64,000 nucleotides of DNA from Prosthecomicrobium sp. N25 (GCF_037203705.1 NZ_JBBCAT010000001.1:2577418-2641417); one strand, 5' to 3'; numbered from the stretch's first letter, positions 44,334 through 52,667 are shown. The notes: generated by a model not told the origin, from the letters alone. Made by a program: numbers and translations.

Positions 44334-45029
44334 TCAATCCATGAAGCGGCCGCCGGAGAGGTTCAGGCATTCGCCGGTGACGAAGCCCGAGTTCCGGGAT
44401 GCGAGGTAGAGGACCGCATGCGCGGCCTCCTCGGACCGGCCGAAGCGGCCGACCGGGATGCCCTTGACCAGCGTGTTGCGCCGCTCCTCCGTCATGGTCG
44501 CGACCTGCGGCTCGAACAGCGCGGTGGCGATCCCGTTCACGGTAACGCCGTGCTCGGCGAGCTCGCTCGCCATCACGCGCACGAAGGCGAGGAGCCCGCC
44601 CTTGGCCGCCGCGAAGGGGCCGACATTGTGGTGCGCCCCGGTCTTCGCCGACATCGACGCGAAGACGACGATGCGTCCGTGGCCGCGCGCGGCCATGCGC
44701 CGCCCGGCCTCCTGCATCAGGAAGGCGGGGGCCAGCAAGTCCGTCTCGACCACCTCGCGGAACTCGTCCGCGCCGATCGACAGGACCGGCTTGTTGCGCA
44801 CCGGCCGCGCGGAGATCACCAGGAGGTCGAGCCCGCCGAGCGCAGCCTCGACGCGATCGAGGAAAGCGACGGCCGCGTCCGGCTCCACCAGCACCGCCTC
44901 GCCCCCGCAGGGCTCGTCGACCGCCACGCGTGCGCCCGCCGCGACCAGCGCGTCGACCACCGCGGGACCGACGCCCTGGGCCGCCGCGACCACGACGGCC
45001 TTCATGCCCTTGAATTCGTCGGCGATCAT
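44334..45029 (-). CDS. SDR-fold protein with altered catalytic tetrad
   Basis: A 231-residue short-chain dehydrogenase-like protein. The dinucleotide loop is weak (AAAQGVGPAV instead of TGxxxGIG). The catalytic tetrad N-S-Y-K appears as D97, S125/S127, F139 and K143: the Asn and the Tyr are both replaced (TDLLAP; PFAAAKGG). The end AVLYLASRNSGFVTGECLNLSGG is fully family-like. The protein therefore may not be an active dehydrogenase of the usual kind; it could bind substrate or use another acid. It lies 14 bp downstream of the reductase gene. ATG at 45029 is preferred over 45005. Confidence 0.85.
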   Translation of the reverse strand: MIADEFKGMKAVVVAAAQGVGPAVVDALVAAGARVAVDEPCGGEAVLVEPDAAVAFLDRVEAALGGLDLLVISARPVRNKPVLSIGADEFREVVETDLLAPAFLMQEAGRRMAARGHGRIVVFASMSAKTGAHHNVGPFAAAKGGLLAFVRVMASELAEHGVTVNGIATALFEPQVATMTEERRNTLVKGIPVGRFGRSEEAAHAVLYLASRNSGFVTGECLNLSGGRFMD

Positions 45030-45043
45030 CGGCGTGGCCCTCG

Positions 45044-46270
45044 TCAGCGGCAGAGAGATTGAAGCGGGACGGCGGGGTCGGCGAGGGCCGTGGGATCCAC
45101 GACCGTACCCCCGGCGATCAGCGCCTTGACGGCGCGCATGTCCCGCGGGTTGTTCAAGGTGTTGCCCGCGACCACCCGGCCCTCGGCGAGGTAGAGCGCC
45201 GTGAACTTCGGCTCGTCCGGACCGCCGCGGAAGATAACCCGGTCCCAGCCGAGCGGAGCCCCGGCGATCTGCAGGTTGAAGTCGTACTGGTGGGTCCAGA
45301 ACCAGGGCACCTCGGCATAGGGCTCGCGCCGTCCGCCGACGATCCGGCCGACCGCGATCGCCTGGTTTTGCGCGTTCTGCCAGCTCTCCAGCCGGATGCT
45401 CCGCCCGAGGATGGGGTTGAAGTGGCGCGTCACGTCGCCGGCCGCGGAAATCGCCGAATCGGACGTCTGCCCGAAGGCGTCGACCACGATCCCGTCGTCC
45501 ACCACAAGGCCCGCCGCAGCGGCCAGCTCCGTGTTCGGGACGGCGCCGATCCCGGCGACCACCACATCGGCGTCGAGGGGCGGGCCTTCGGCGAAGTGCA
45601 GCCGGAGCCCGGACGCTCCCGGCTCGATGCCGGTGAGCCTCGCGCCGAACCGGAACGCCACGCCTTCCCGCTCGTGACGGCGCGCCATGGCGGCCCCGAC
45701 CTCGGGCGCGACCACCCGGGAGAGGGCAGCCGCCGCCACGTCGACAACCGTGACGGCGAGCCCGCGTTTGCGCGCCACCGAGGCGGCCTCGAGGCCGATG
45801 AATCCGGCGCCCACGACCGCCAGATGCCGCTCCGGCTGCAACTCGACCCTGAGGGCGAGCGAGTCGTCGACCGTGCGGATCACGTGGACCCGCGAGTCGT
45901 CCGCCCCGGGCACCGTCAGGCGGCGCGGCCGGGCCCCCGTCGCCAGGATCAGGCTGTCGTAGGCGATCCGCTCGCCGCCCGCGAGTTCGATCCGCGCCGC
46001 GGCCCGGTCGATGCCGGCGACGCGCTGGCCCAGGCGGAGGTCGATCCTGTTGTCGACGAACCACGTGTCCGGCCGGATCAGGGCCTTCTCGATCCCGCTC
46101 TCGCCCGCGAGGATCCCTTTCGAGACGGGCGGGCGCTCGTAGGGCAGGTGCGCCTCATCGCCGATCATGACGATCTCGCGCGCCGGATCGGTCTCGCGCA
46201 AGGCGATCACGGCCCAGGCGCCGGCCTGGCCGGCCCCGACCACCACGGTTCTCGATCGCTCGCTTCCCAT
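45044..46270 (-). CDS. FAD-dependent ferredoxin reductase of the Rieske oxygenase
   Basis: A 408-residue reductase of the HcaD/BphA4 family. The FAD site is VVVGAGQAGAWAVIAL near residue 9, followed by LPYERPPVSKGIL. The NAD site is LAVVGAGFIGLEAASVARKRG near residue 150 and the late FAD motif is ISAAGDVTRHFNP. It passes electrons from NADH to the small Rieske ferredoxin (gene at 49328), which feeds the oxygenase at 46318. It lies 47 bp downstream of the oxygenase gene. Confidence 0.92.
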   Translation of the reverse strand: MGSERSRTVVVGAGQAGAWAVIALRETDPAREIVMIGDEAHLPYERPPVSKGILAGESGIEKALIRPDTWFVDNRIDLRLGQRVAGIDRAAARIELAGGERIAYDSLILATGARPRRLTVPGADDSRVHVIRTVDDSLALRVELQPERHLAVVGAGFIGLEAASVARKRGLAVTVVDVAAAALSRVVAPEVGAAMARRHEREGVAFRFGARLTGIEPGASGLRLHFAEGPPLDADVVVAGIGAVPNTELAAAAGLVVDDGIVVDAFGQTSDSAISAAGDVTRHFNPILGRSIRLESWQNAQNQAIAVGRIVGGRREPYAEVPWFWTHQYDFNLQIAGAPLGWDRVIFRGGPDEPKFTALYLAEGRVVAGNTLNNPRDMRAVKALIAGGTVVDPTALADPAVPLQSLCR

Positions 46271-46317
46271 TTCGTCTCCTGCGGGCCCGCCGGGGCGCGG
46301 CGCCGGGCGACGCCCGC

Positions 46318-47598
46318 TCAGACCGCGACCGGTTCCTCGCCCTCGCGAACCCTCACGGCGTCGAGGGCCGCCTCCTTGAACGCCCCGCCGGCCGGCAGGA
46401 TGAAGGAAGCGGATCGCACGTTCTGGGCCGCGCTGTCGAGGCCGGGTGCCTTCTTGCCGGCCTGCACCGCCTGCGCCGCCTTCCTGAGGCGCATGCGCGC
46501 CATGATGATGGCGTTGTCGGTGGAGACGAGGTTCTCCCGGGTCCGGTCGGCGATCGGCCCCATGCTTTCCTGCAGGGAGGAATCCTGGATGGCGATGCCC
46601 TTGACGCCACTGTAGGTGCGCCCTGCCTTCTGGGCGGCCCGGTCCATCAGGTAGTCGTTGTCCATGTTGGCCTTGGGCCGGAACGTGCCGGGAATGAGGT
46701 CAGCGTGCACCCCGGCGCCGGCCTTCATGCCCTCGACCTCCTTGTCGGTGAGCGGCCGGGTCGGATGGAAGGTCATGGTCCAGGCCATGCAGTTGTGGTC
46801 GTCCATCGGCACCCAGGCGTGGCCGTTGATGGCGTTGCCCTTGTAGGGCGGGATCAGCGTGTACCAGGGGAACATCCACTGGGTGACGCGCCAGTAGTGG
46901 AAGCCCGGATCGGCGTCGCGGCGCGCGCCGATCAGCAGCCCACCGGGGCTTTCCAGGATGTCGAACACCGTGTTGGTCGACCGGGCGTACTTGGCGCCCG
47001 CGGTGTTCTTGTGCAGCGGGTCGGTGTTGAGGTCGCTGCGGTGCAGGAACGAGACGTGGCTGGAGTCGATACCGCCTTCCATCGCCTGCAGGTAGTTGCT
47101 CTCCTGCCAGCGCTTGGAGAGGAAGATGTGGCTCTGCGGCACCCGCATCCACTCGAAGTCCGGCAGCGGCGGCTGCTCCTCCGGCGGGCCCATGTAGGCC
47201 CAGACGACGCCGTTCTTCTCGACGACCGGATAGGACTTCAGCCGGATCTTCTGGCAGAAGCCGCTCGCCGCCGGCTCGGACGGCACCTCGATGCACTGCC
47301 CGGTCACGTCGTATTTCCAGCCGTGGTAGGGGCAGCGCAGCCCGTTCTCCTCGTTGCGCCCGAACCAGAGGGACACGCCGCGATGGGCACAGAACTCGTC
47401 CATCAGGCCGACCCGCCCGGACGTGTCCCTGATCGCGATGAGCCGCTCGGAGAGGAGCGCGACGCGCACCGGCGGGCAATCCGGTTCCGGCAGCTCCACC
47501 GACATCATGGCCGGGATCCAGTACCGGCGCATCAGTTCGCCCATCGGGGTTCCCGGCCCCGTGGCGCAGAGATACTCGTTCTGTTCGGCTGTGATCAT
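46318..47598 (-). CDS. Rieske non-heme iron oxygenase, phthalate 4,5-dioxygenase-like alpha subunit
   Basis: A 426-residue oxygenase. The Rieske cluster ligands are C70/H72 (FCAHRG) and C89/H92 (RCPYHG). The mononuclear iron site follows the phthalate-dioxygenase pattern EGGIDSSHVSFLH with D178, H181 and H186. This branch has only an alpha subunit and attacks aromatic acids and chloro- or alkoxy-benzoates, by dioxygenation or O-demethylation. The family partner is usually a two-domain FMN reductase, whereas here a separate FAD reductase and ferredoxin are present. The gene lies 26 bp after the fumarylpyruvate-hydrolase-like gene. Confidence 0.93.
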   Translation of the reverse strand: MITAEQNEYLCATGPGTPMGELMRRYWIPAMMSVELPEPDCPPVRVALLSERLIAIRDTSGRVGLMDEFCAHRGVSLWFGRNEENGLRCPYHGWKYDVTGQCIEVPSEPAASGFCQKIRLKSYPVVEKNGVVWAYMGPPEEQPPLPDFEWMRVPQSHIFLSKRWQESNYLQAMEGGIDSSHVSFLHRSDLNTDPLHKNTAGAKYARSTNTVFDILESPGGLLIGARRDADPGFHYWRVTQWMFPWYTLIPPYKGNAINGHAWVPMDDHNCMAWTMTFHPTRPLTDKEVEGMKAGAGVHADLIPGTFRPKANMDNDYLMDRAAQKAGRTYSGVKGIAIQDSSLQESMGPIADRTRENLVSTDNAIIMARMRLRKAAQAVQAGKKAPGLDSAAQNVRSASFILPAGGAFKEAALDAVRVREGEEPVAV

Positions 47599-47623
47599 GG
47601 CGATTGTCCTGGCGGTGGCCGGT

Positions 47624-48313
47624 TCAGGAAATGGTCACGTGGAGGTCGTCCAGCCCGTCGATGTGGCCGTGCATGCGGTCGCCGGGCTGCACCGGGCCGA
47701 CGCCCTCGGGGGTGCCGGTCATGATCAGGTCGCCCGGCACCAGTTCCACGTAGCCGGAGAGATAGGAGATCGTCTCCGCCACGTTCCAGATCTGGTCGGC
47801 GAGGTCGCCCGCCTGACGCCGCTCGCCGTTGACCGTCAGCCAGATCGCGCCCGCGCCCGGGTGTCCGACCGCGGAGACGGGCGAGAGGGCGGTGCAGGGC
47901 GCCGACTGGTCGAAGCCCTTGGAGAGGTCCCACGGGCGTTGCAGCTTCTTGGCGGTCGCCTGCAGGTCGCGGCGCGTCATGTCGAGCCCGACGCCGTATC
48001 CGAAGACGCAGTCGAGGGCCTTGTCGACGGGTATGTCCCGCCCGCCCTTGCCGATCGCCACCACGAGCTCGATCTCGTGCTGGTAGTCGGACGTCTTGGT
48101 GGGGTAGGGCACGGTCGCGTGGTTCGGCACGATGGCGTCGGCCGGCTTCATGAAGAAGAACGGCGGATCGCGGTTCGGGTCGCCGCCCATCTCGCGGGCA
48201 TGGGCCGCATAGTTGCGGCCGACGCAGTAGATGCGGCGGACCGGGAACTCGCCGCCTCCCACGACCGGGATGGTGGTGACGGGGGGCGGGGGAATGACCA
48301 TCGACATCGGCAC
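47624..48313 (-). CDS. Fumarylacetoacetate hydrolase-family protein, fumarylpyruvate hydrolase-like
   Basis: A 229-residue FAH-fold enzyme. Landmarks are IYCVGRNYAAHAREMG near residue 30, the FFFMKPADAIV segment, the metal-binding HEIELVVAIG (two Glu) and YGVGLDMTRRDLQ. Members hydrolyse C-C bonds of acyl-pyruvates made by gentisate-type ring cleavage, or decarboxylate oxaloacetate. It is the first gene of the leftward unit and is read from the element at 48361. No ring-cleavage dioxygenase is visible in the window, so that step must be elsewhere or replaced. Confidence 0.88.
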   Translation of the reverse strand: MPMSMVIPPPPVTTIPVVGGGEFPVRRIYCVGRNYAAHAREMGGDPNRDPPFFFMKPADAIVPNHATVPYPTKTSDYQHEIELVVAIGKGGRDIPVDKALDCVFGYGVGLDMTRRDLQATAKKLQRPWDLSKGFDQSAPCTALSPVSAVGHPGAGAIWLTVNGERRQAGDLADQIWNVAETISYLSGYVELVPGDLIMTGTPEGVGPVQPGDRMHGHIDGLDDLHVTIS

Positions 48314-48360
48314 GTCCTCTCGAGCGGATCAGGCGAGATTGGCATTGCCGGATATCGCTA

Positions 48361-48405
48361 GTCCAATATACCGTGTCGCCGGTCTTATGTGGTCAGGCAA
48401 ATAAG
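48361..48405. promoter_or_regulatory. 45-bp shared promoter element, copy B (between the FAH-family gene and lysR)
   Basis: Plus-strand GTCCAATAT, TTAT at offset 25 and GGCAAAT at offset 36-42 match copies A and C. On the minus strand GGTATATTGGAC gives a TATATT -10 box about 50 bp before the hydrolase gene. The right-hand block ends three bases before the lysR start (48408), so a bound protein could also control lysR itself. Confidence 0.6.
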
Positions 48406-48407
48406 TC

Positions 48408-49349
48408 ATGGAACTCCGGCAGTTCCGCTACTTCGTCGCGGTTGCGGAAGAGCTGCATTTCAGCCGTGCGGCACAGCGTCTCAACATCGGGCAGCCGCCC
48501 CTCACGCTGCAGATCCAGTCCATCGAGCGCGAGCTCGGCGTCGCGCTCCTCAAGCGCAACCGACGGAAGGTCGAGCTGACCGAGGCCGGCCGGCTCTTCC
48601 TGGACGAGGCGCGAGCCGCGCTCGCCCAGGCCGCCCGGGCGGTGGAAACCGCCAAGCGGGCCGCGCGCGGCGAGGTCGGCACCCTGCGGCTCAGCTTCAC
48701 CACCTCGGCCCCGATGCTGCGCGTGTTCACCCGCGCCGTCCGGCACTACCGCGCGATCATGCCCGACGTGCACCTGGAGCTGCGTATCCAGACCAGCCAG
48801 CAGATCCTGGACGGACTGCTCCTGGAGAAGATCGACCTCGGCTTCATCCGCCCGGCCGCCTCGGCGGTGATCCCGAAGGGGATCGAGGCGATCCCGGTCG
48901 TCACCGACCGGCTCATGCTGGCGCTTCCCGCCCAGCATGCGCTGGCGGCGGTGCCCGAACCGGTCCCGCTCGGCCTCCTCGCCGGGGTGCCCTTCGTGCT
49001 GCGTCCGCGCGGCACCGGGGCGGGCTTCTACGAGCAGGTCTTCGAGCTCTGCCACCGCGCCGGCTTCGTCCCCAGCATCGCCCAGGAGGCCTCCGAGGCG
49101 CCGACCATCCTCGGCCTCGTCGCGGCCGGGCTCGGCGTCACCATCGCGCCGGCCTCCCTGCAGGCCATGGCGGTCGAGGACATCGTCTGGCGCGAGCTCG
49201 ACCTCGGCCCCGAGGCGCTCTCCAGCATCCTGCTCGTCATCGCCGACAAGCAGCCGAGCGGCATCCGCTCGTCCTTCGTCAAGGTGGTGCGCGAGATGGT
49301 CGAAGCCGAGCGGCGCGGCTGGCTGCCTCAGGCGGGGTCCGCGATGTAG
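48408..49349 (+). CDS. LysR-family transcriptional regulator
   Basis: A 313-residue regulator with an N-terminal winged helix (residues 1-60: MELRQFRYFVAVAEELHFSRAAQRL ... QSIERELGVALLKR). The periplasmic-binding-like effector domain begins near residue 90. The opening is typical of the BenM/CatM branch controlling aromatic catabolism. It is divergent from the FAH-Rieske operon and its 3' end overlaps the ferredoxin gene tail-to-tail by 22 bp. I infer that it binds the 45-bp elements and responds to a pathway intermediate. Confidence 0.92.
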   Translation: MELRQFRYFVAVAEELHFSRAAQRLNIGQPPLTLQIQSIERELGVALLKRNRRKVELTEAGRLFLDEARAALAQAARAVETAKRAARGEVGTLRLSFTTSAPMLRVFTRAVRHYRAIMPDVHLELRIQTSQQILDGLLLEKIDLGFIRPAASAVIPKGIEAIPVVTDRLMLALPAQHALAAVPEPVPLGLLAGVPFVLRPRGTGAGFYEQVFELCHRAGFVPSIAQEASEAPTILGLVAAGLGVTIAPASLQAMAVEDIVWRELDLGPEALSSILLVIADKQPSGIRSSFVKVVREMVEAERRGWLPQAGSAM

Positions 49350-49654
49350 ATCCGCCCGTCCGCCACGGTGGGCGTCCAGACCCGGATCGGCTCCATGCAG
49401 GGCGGCGCGGTCGGCGCCCCGGTGCGCAGGTCGAAGCGACCCTGGTGGAACGGGCACTCGACCTCGCAGCCCTCGACGAAGCCGTCGGAGAGCTGGCCGG
49501 GCCCGTGCGAGCACAGGTCCGCGGTGACGTAGTACTGGCCGTCGGCGAGGAAGACCGCATAGGCGAAGCCGTCCCGCTCGACGCGGAACGGCAGGTCTTC
49601 GGAGACGTCCGAGGTATCGCAGAGATGCACGAGGGTGTCTGTCACGTCGGTCAT
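49328..49654 (-). CDS. Rieske-type [2Fe-2S] ferredoxin
   Basis: A 108-residue Rieske ferredoxin with cluster ligands C48/H50 (CSHG) and C67/H70 (CPFH). The intervening GPGQLSDGFVEGCEVE and following GRFDLRTGAPTAPP are as in biphenyl-type ferredoxins. ATG at 49654 is chosen from family length; the open frame upstream is not conserved. It should link the FAD reductase (45044) to the oxygenase (46318), although it lies in a different transcript, downstream of the PrpD- and aldolase-like genes. Confidence 0.92.
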   Translation of the reverse strand: MTDVTDTLVHLCDTSDVSEDLPFRVERDGFAYAVFLADGQYYVTADLCSHGPGQLSDGFVEGCEVECPFHQGRFDLRTGAPTAPPCMEPIRVWTPTVADGRIYIADPA

Positions 49655-49697
49655 GATCCGGGTCCGCGGGGCGCGGGCGCTCGCCGCCCGCCCTGCC

Positions 49698-51176
49698 TCA
49701 GGCCGCCTTGTTGACCGGCCACTGGGATTCGTCAAACGCCATGAGCGACGTGAGCGCCTTCACCGACTCCGCCTCCTCGATCGAGAAGAGCACCCGCGCG
49801 AGTGTCTCGGTCACCGCGCGTCCCGCATACGGGGCCGCGTTGGCGTGGAGCTTCTCCTCCAGGTCGGCTTCCGAGAAGGGCGCCTTCGGATGGCCCGGGA
49901 AGGGCTTCGCCGCCCCGTGATGGACGACGCCGTCGACCGTCTCGATCTCCACGCGCGACAGGTAGCCGTCCTCGGCGCGCTTCAGCTTGCCGCTGGCGAT
50001 CGTGCCGAGCTCCGGCGCCGGCACCACCTTGACCCGGTCGCGCACGAAGGCGCGGCGGGACGGCTCGAGCACCCGCTCGCGGGCGAAGCTGTCGACATGG
50101 ATGTAGCCGTCGAGGACGGCCGCGCCGACGATGTAGGGCATCGAATGGTCCGCCGTCTCCCGCGAGATCGGGTTCCACGGGTCCTGGCGCAGCTCGACCA
50201 GATGGTGGTAGGCGCCCTCCTCGGAGAACACCCGCACCTCCTTGATGCGCGAGACGTCCCCGACCTTGGCGCGGGCCTCCAGCGCCGCCCGGATCGCGCT
50301 CTGCCCGACGGAGCCGACCGGCCAGAGCTTCATGTAGGTCTCGGCGATCCGGCCGAGCGGCCGCGACGCATCGAGCCGCTCGCGCAGTATCGGCAGCGGG
50401 TCGTCCTTGGCCTGCAGCTTGGCGCTGAAGCCCATCTTGCCCGTGAAGGGCCGCACGGCGGCCTCCACGCCGACCGATGCGAGAAGCGCGGCCTGCAGCG
50501 CGTTGCGCACCGCGTCGGAGCCGTTGAAGCGCTTCCACATGGTGAGGTCGCCGCGGCGGTTGAGCTCGCAGGACTCCACCTCGTCGCTGGCGAAGTGCGG
50601 GATCACGGTCATCCCGTAGGCCTCACGCGCCTGCGTCTCGTCGAGCTTCAGGAGCCGCGCGAAGGCCGCGGTGGCGCCCGGGCCGACGAGGTTCGTGTAG
50701 TCCCAGCCGCCCGGCGCCGTCGAATAGGCGTCGAACAGGGCGGCCACCACCTCGTAGCCGACCGCCAGCGCCGACAGGGTCTCGGCCCCGCTGGCCCCGG
50801 TCCACTCCGCGCAGGCGATCACGCCCGCCACGATGTCGCTCGGATGGCCGCTGTTGCGCCGGCCGACGAAGAAATCGTTGTAGTCGTAGCAGCGCAGCAG
50901 CACGCCGTTGGCGAGTGCTGCGAGCTCCGGCGTGGTACGCACCGTGGAACCCCAGACGGTCTGGCCGCCGGGCACGGGAAAGCGCTCCACGTGGCGGCGG
51001 GCCGCCCGGGCCGCCGGATGGTCGAGCGCGCCGAGCGAGACCGCGATGGAATCGCCCAGCACGCGCTTCGCCGCGCCGGTGATCTCGGGCGACAGGCTGC
51101 CCGAGACCCCGACCGTGAAGGCGGCCAGGTGCTCGGCGATCTCGTCGCGGTAGACCGGGATCTGACCCTCGATCAT
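49698..51176 (-). CDS. MmgE/PrpD-family protein (second copy)
   Basis: A 492-residue MmgE/PrpD-fold protein, distinct in sequence from the one at 23817. Segments include GDSIAVSLGALDHPAARAARRHVERF, DYNDFFVGRRNSGHPSDIVAGVIA and MWKRFNGSDAVRNALQAALLA. It starts within the stop of the aldolase gene (ATGA overlap), so the two are coupled; the ferredoxin gene follows 43 bp on. A dehydratase, epimerase or decarboxylase step on a carboxylic acid from the aromatic pathway is inferred. Confidence 0.85.
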   Translation of the reverse strand: MIEGQIPVYRDEIAEHLAAFTVGVSGSLSPEITGAAKRVLGDSIAVSLGALDHPAARAARRHVERFPVPGGQTVWGSTVRTTPELAALANGVLLRCYDYNDFFVGRRNSGHPSDIVAGVIACAEWTGASGAETLSALAVGYEVVAALFDAYSTAPGGWDYTNLVGPGATAAFARLLKLDETQAREAYGMTVIPHFASDEVESCELNRRGDLTMWKRFNGSDAVRNALQAALLASVGVEAAVRPFTGKMGFSAKLQAKDDPLPILRERLDASRPLGRIAETYMKLWPVGSVGQSAIRAALEARAKVGDVSRIKEVRVFSEEGAYHHLVELRQDPWNPISRETADHSMPYIVGAAVLDGYIHVDSFARERVLEPSRRAFVRDRVKVVPAPELGTIASGKLKRAEDGYLSRVEIETVDGVVHHGAAKPFPGHPKAPFSEADLEEKLHANAAPYAGRAVTETLARVLFSIEEAESVKALTSLMAFDESQWPVNKAA

Positions 51177-51973
51177 CAGGTATATCCTCTGTCCTTGAAC
51201 GTGTCGGCCGCGGTGCCGCGTGCTGCCGTCAGTTCCTTCTCGACGAAGGCGGGCAGGATCGCGGTGTCCTTGGCGAAGGTGATGAAGCGGTAGCCCATGT
51301 CGGCGAATTTGCGCGCCGCCTTGCCGGACCCGCACTGGATGCCGGGCACGATGCCGTGCCGCTGGCAGGCCTCCAGGATCCGCCGCACGGCGGCGACGTG
51401 CTCCGGCTCCTCCTTGTCGAGGTTGGGCGGCAGCCCGAGCCCCAGCGCGAGGTCGGCCGGCCCCACATAGATCCCGTCGAGCCCCGGGGTGGCGCAGATC
51501 TCGTCGATGTTCTCGAGCCCCTTGCGGGTCTCGACCATCACGAGGCACATCACCTCGTCGCCGACCACCGCCATGTCCCGGCTGTCCATCACCATAGAGG
51601 CGCGCGCCGGGCCGAAGGACCGATGCCCCTTGGGGTAGTAGCGGCAGGAGCGCACCGCGCGGGCGGCCTCCTCGGCCGTCTCGATCATCGGGACGACGAC
51701 GCCCTGCATGCCGGCGTCGAGCGCCTTGCCGATCATCCAGGCCTCGTTGGCCGGCACGCGGGTCATGCCCACGACGCCGCGACCCTCGATGGCGCGCAGC
51801 ATCTCCACCGCCACCGAGTAGTCGATCAGCCCGTGTTGCTGGTCGATGCAGACATAGTCGATGTCCCCGACGCACATCAGCTCGGCCGCGAAGGCGGTCG
51901 GAAGCACCGCCCAGGCCCCGAAGACCGTGCCGCCCGACTTCAACTTCGACCGCAGAACGCGAGCCAGTGCCAT
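51176..51973 (-). CDS. HpcH/HpaI aldolase/citrate lyase-family protein
   Basis: A 265-residue class II aldolase of the HpcH/HpaI type. Landmarks are LKSGGTVFGAWAVLP near residue 15, CIDQQHGLIDY, the metal-binding MVETRKGLENIDEI, and GIYVGPADLALGLG. Such enzymes split 4-hydroxy-2-oxo acids into pyruvate and an aldehyde, a usual last step of meta-type aromatic degradation. ATG at 51973 suits the family; an ATG at 51994 is also open. It is the first gene of the unit read from element C (52065) and is coupled by ATGA to the PrpD-family gene. Confidence 0.87.
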   Translation of the reverse strand: MALARVLRSKLKSGGTVFGAWAVLPTAFAAELMCVGDIDYVCIDQQHGLIDYSVAVEMLRAIEGRGVVGMTRVPANEAWMIGKALDAGMQGVVVPMIETAEEAARAVRSCRYYPKGHRSFGPARASMVMDSRDMAVVGDEVMCLVMVETRKGLENIDEICATPGLDGIYVGPADLALGLGLPPNLDKEEPEHVAAVRRILEACQRHGIVPGIQCGSGKAARKFADMGYRFITFAKDTAILPAFVEKELTAARGTAADTFKDRGYT

Positions 51974-52064
51974 CCCGAGGGTCCATTGCTGCATGCGGCC
52001 CGATGGAATGCGCTGCAGCCTGCGACATTCATCTGGATCGAATTAAGTCTCTGCCGGCATGCCC

Positions 52065-52109
52065 GTCCAATATGGATTCGCGCGGGATTTATTCGGGGCG
52101 ACGAATGAC
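52065..52109 (-). promoter_or_regulatory. 45-bp shared promoter element, copy C (before the aldolase gene)
   Basis: Plus strand: GTCCAATAT, TTCG at offset 13, TTTATT at offset 24-29 and CGAATGAC at the end. This copy is closest to copy A, sharing the first and last blocks, TTCG and the AT-rich middle in the same register. On the minus strand CATATTGGAC could be the -10 region 92-99 bp before the aldolase start. Confidence 0.6.
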
Positions 52110-52146
52110 CGGGGGCATTTCACGGAATCCACGCGGTGGGGGACCG

Positions 52147-52470
52147 TCACCCCTCCGCCGGCACCCACAGGCAGATCGTCCTGCCTTTCCTGAGTCCGCT
52201 CACCGAACAACGGTGGTAGCGGCCGTCCGGGGACACGTTGGTGCGGTTGCGGGACCAGTATTCCCCGGTCGCCCTGATGCGCCACCCGCCGCCGACGGGC
52301 TCGATCTCCTCGCGTGCGATCTCGTAGCAGTCCATCTCGGAGCAGCAGTAGGGCGGATAGCGCCAGCCGGAGTCGGCCACATGAGCCACAGCGGGAGGCG
52401 CAAGGAGACAGGATACCGAAAGCAAGGAAGCCACTTGGACCAATGTCTTCGCAAACAAGGTCAAGTTCAT
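52147..52470 (-). CDS. Secreted cysteine-containing protein of unknown function
   Basis: A 107-residue protein with an N-terminal signal peptide (hydrophobic to residue 25, cleavage after AVA near residue 29). The mature part is aromatic-rich and holds five cysteines: YPPYCCSEMDCYEI, then RYHRCS and RTICLW. The cysteines could form disulfides in the periplasm. No family name can be given. It is 68 bp from the aldolase promoter element and probably unrelated to the island. Confidence 0.75.
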   Translation of the reverse strand: MNLTLFAKTLVQVASLLSVSCLLAPPAVAHVADSGWRYPPYCCSEMDCYEIAREEIEPVGGGWRIRATGEYWSRNRTNVSPDGRYHRCSVSGLRKGRTICLWVPAEG

Positions 52471-52667
52471 TCCTCCTCGCGTCGCCCACCCGCCGCTTCG
52501 GCCCGTCCCCGGCCGCGCATCCGCTCCGGCTGGGCCGGCGACCGGACGCTCCGCGCAGCTCGAAGCCGGCTGCCGAAATCCAGCGCCTCTCGATCCTGGA
52601 ATTCAAGTGGTCTCGCACGAGCCAGACCGCGCGAGCCGCAGGCCCTCGACCGTGGGAGGCTCGTGCG

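Noticed and set aside
44334-46064. A 576-codon frame suggesting a reductase-SDR fusion
   Set aside because: The SDR part begins at 45029 and the reductase is encoded in another frame to 45044; the shared frame upstream is a shadow of the reductase gene.
49698-52028. A 776-codon frame suggesting a fused aldolase-PrpD protein
   Set aside because: The PrpD-like protein begins at 51176, where its ATGA overlaps the stop of the aldolase gene in another frame. The upstream part is a frame shadow, not a fusion.
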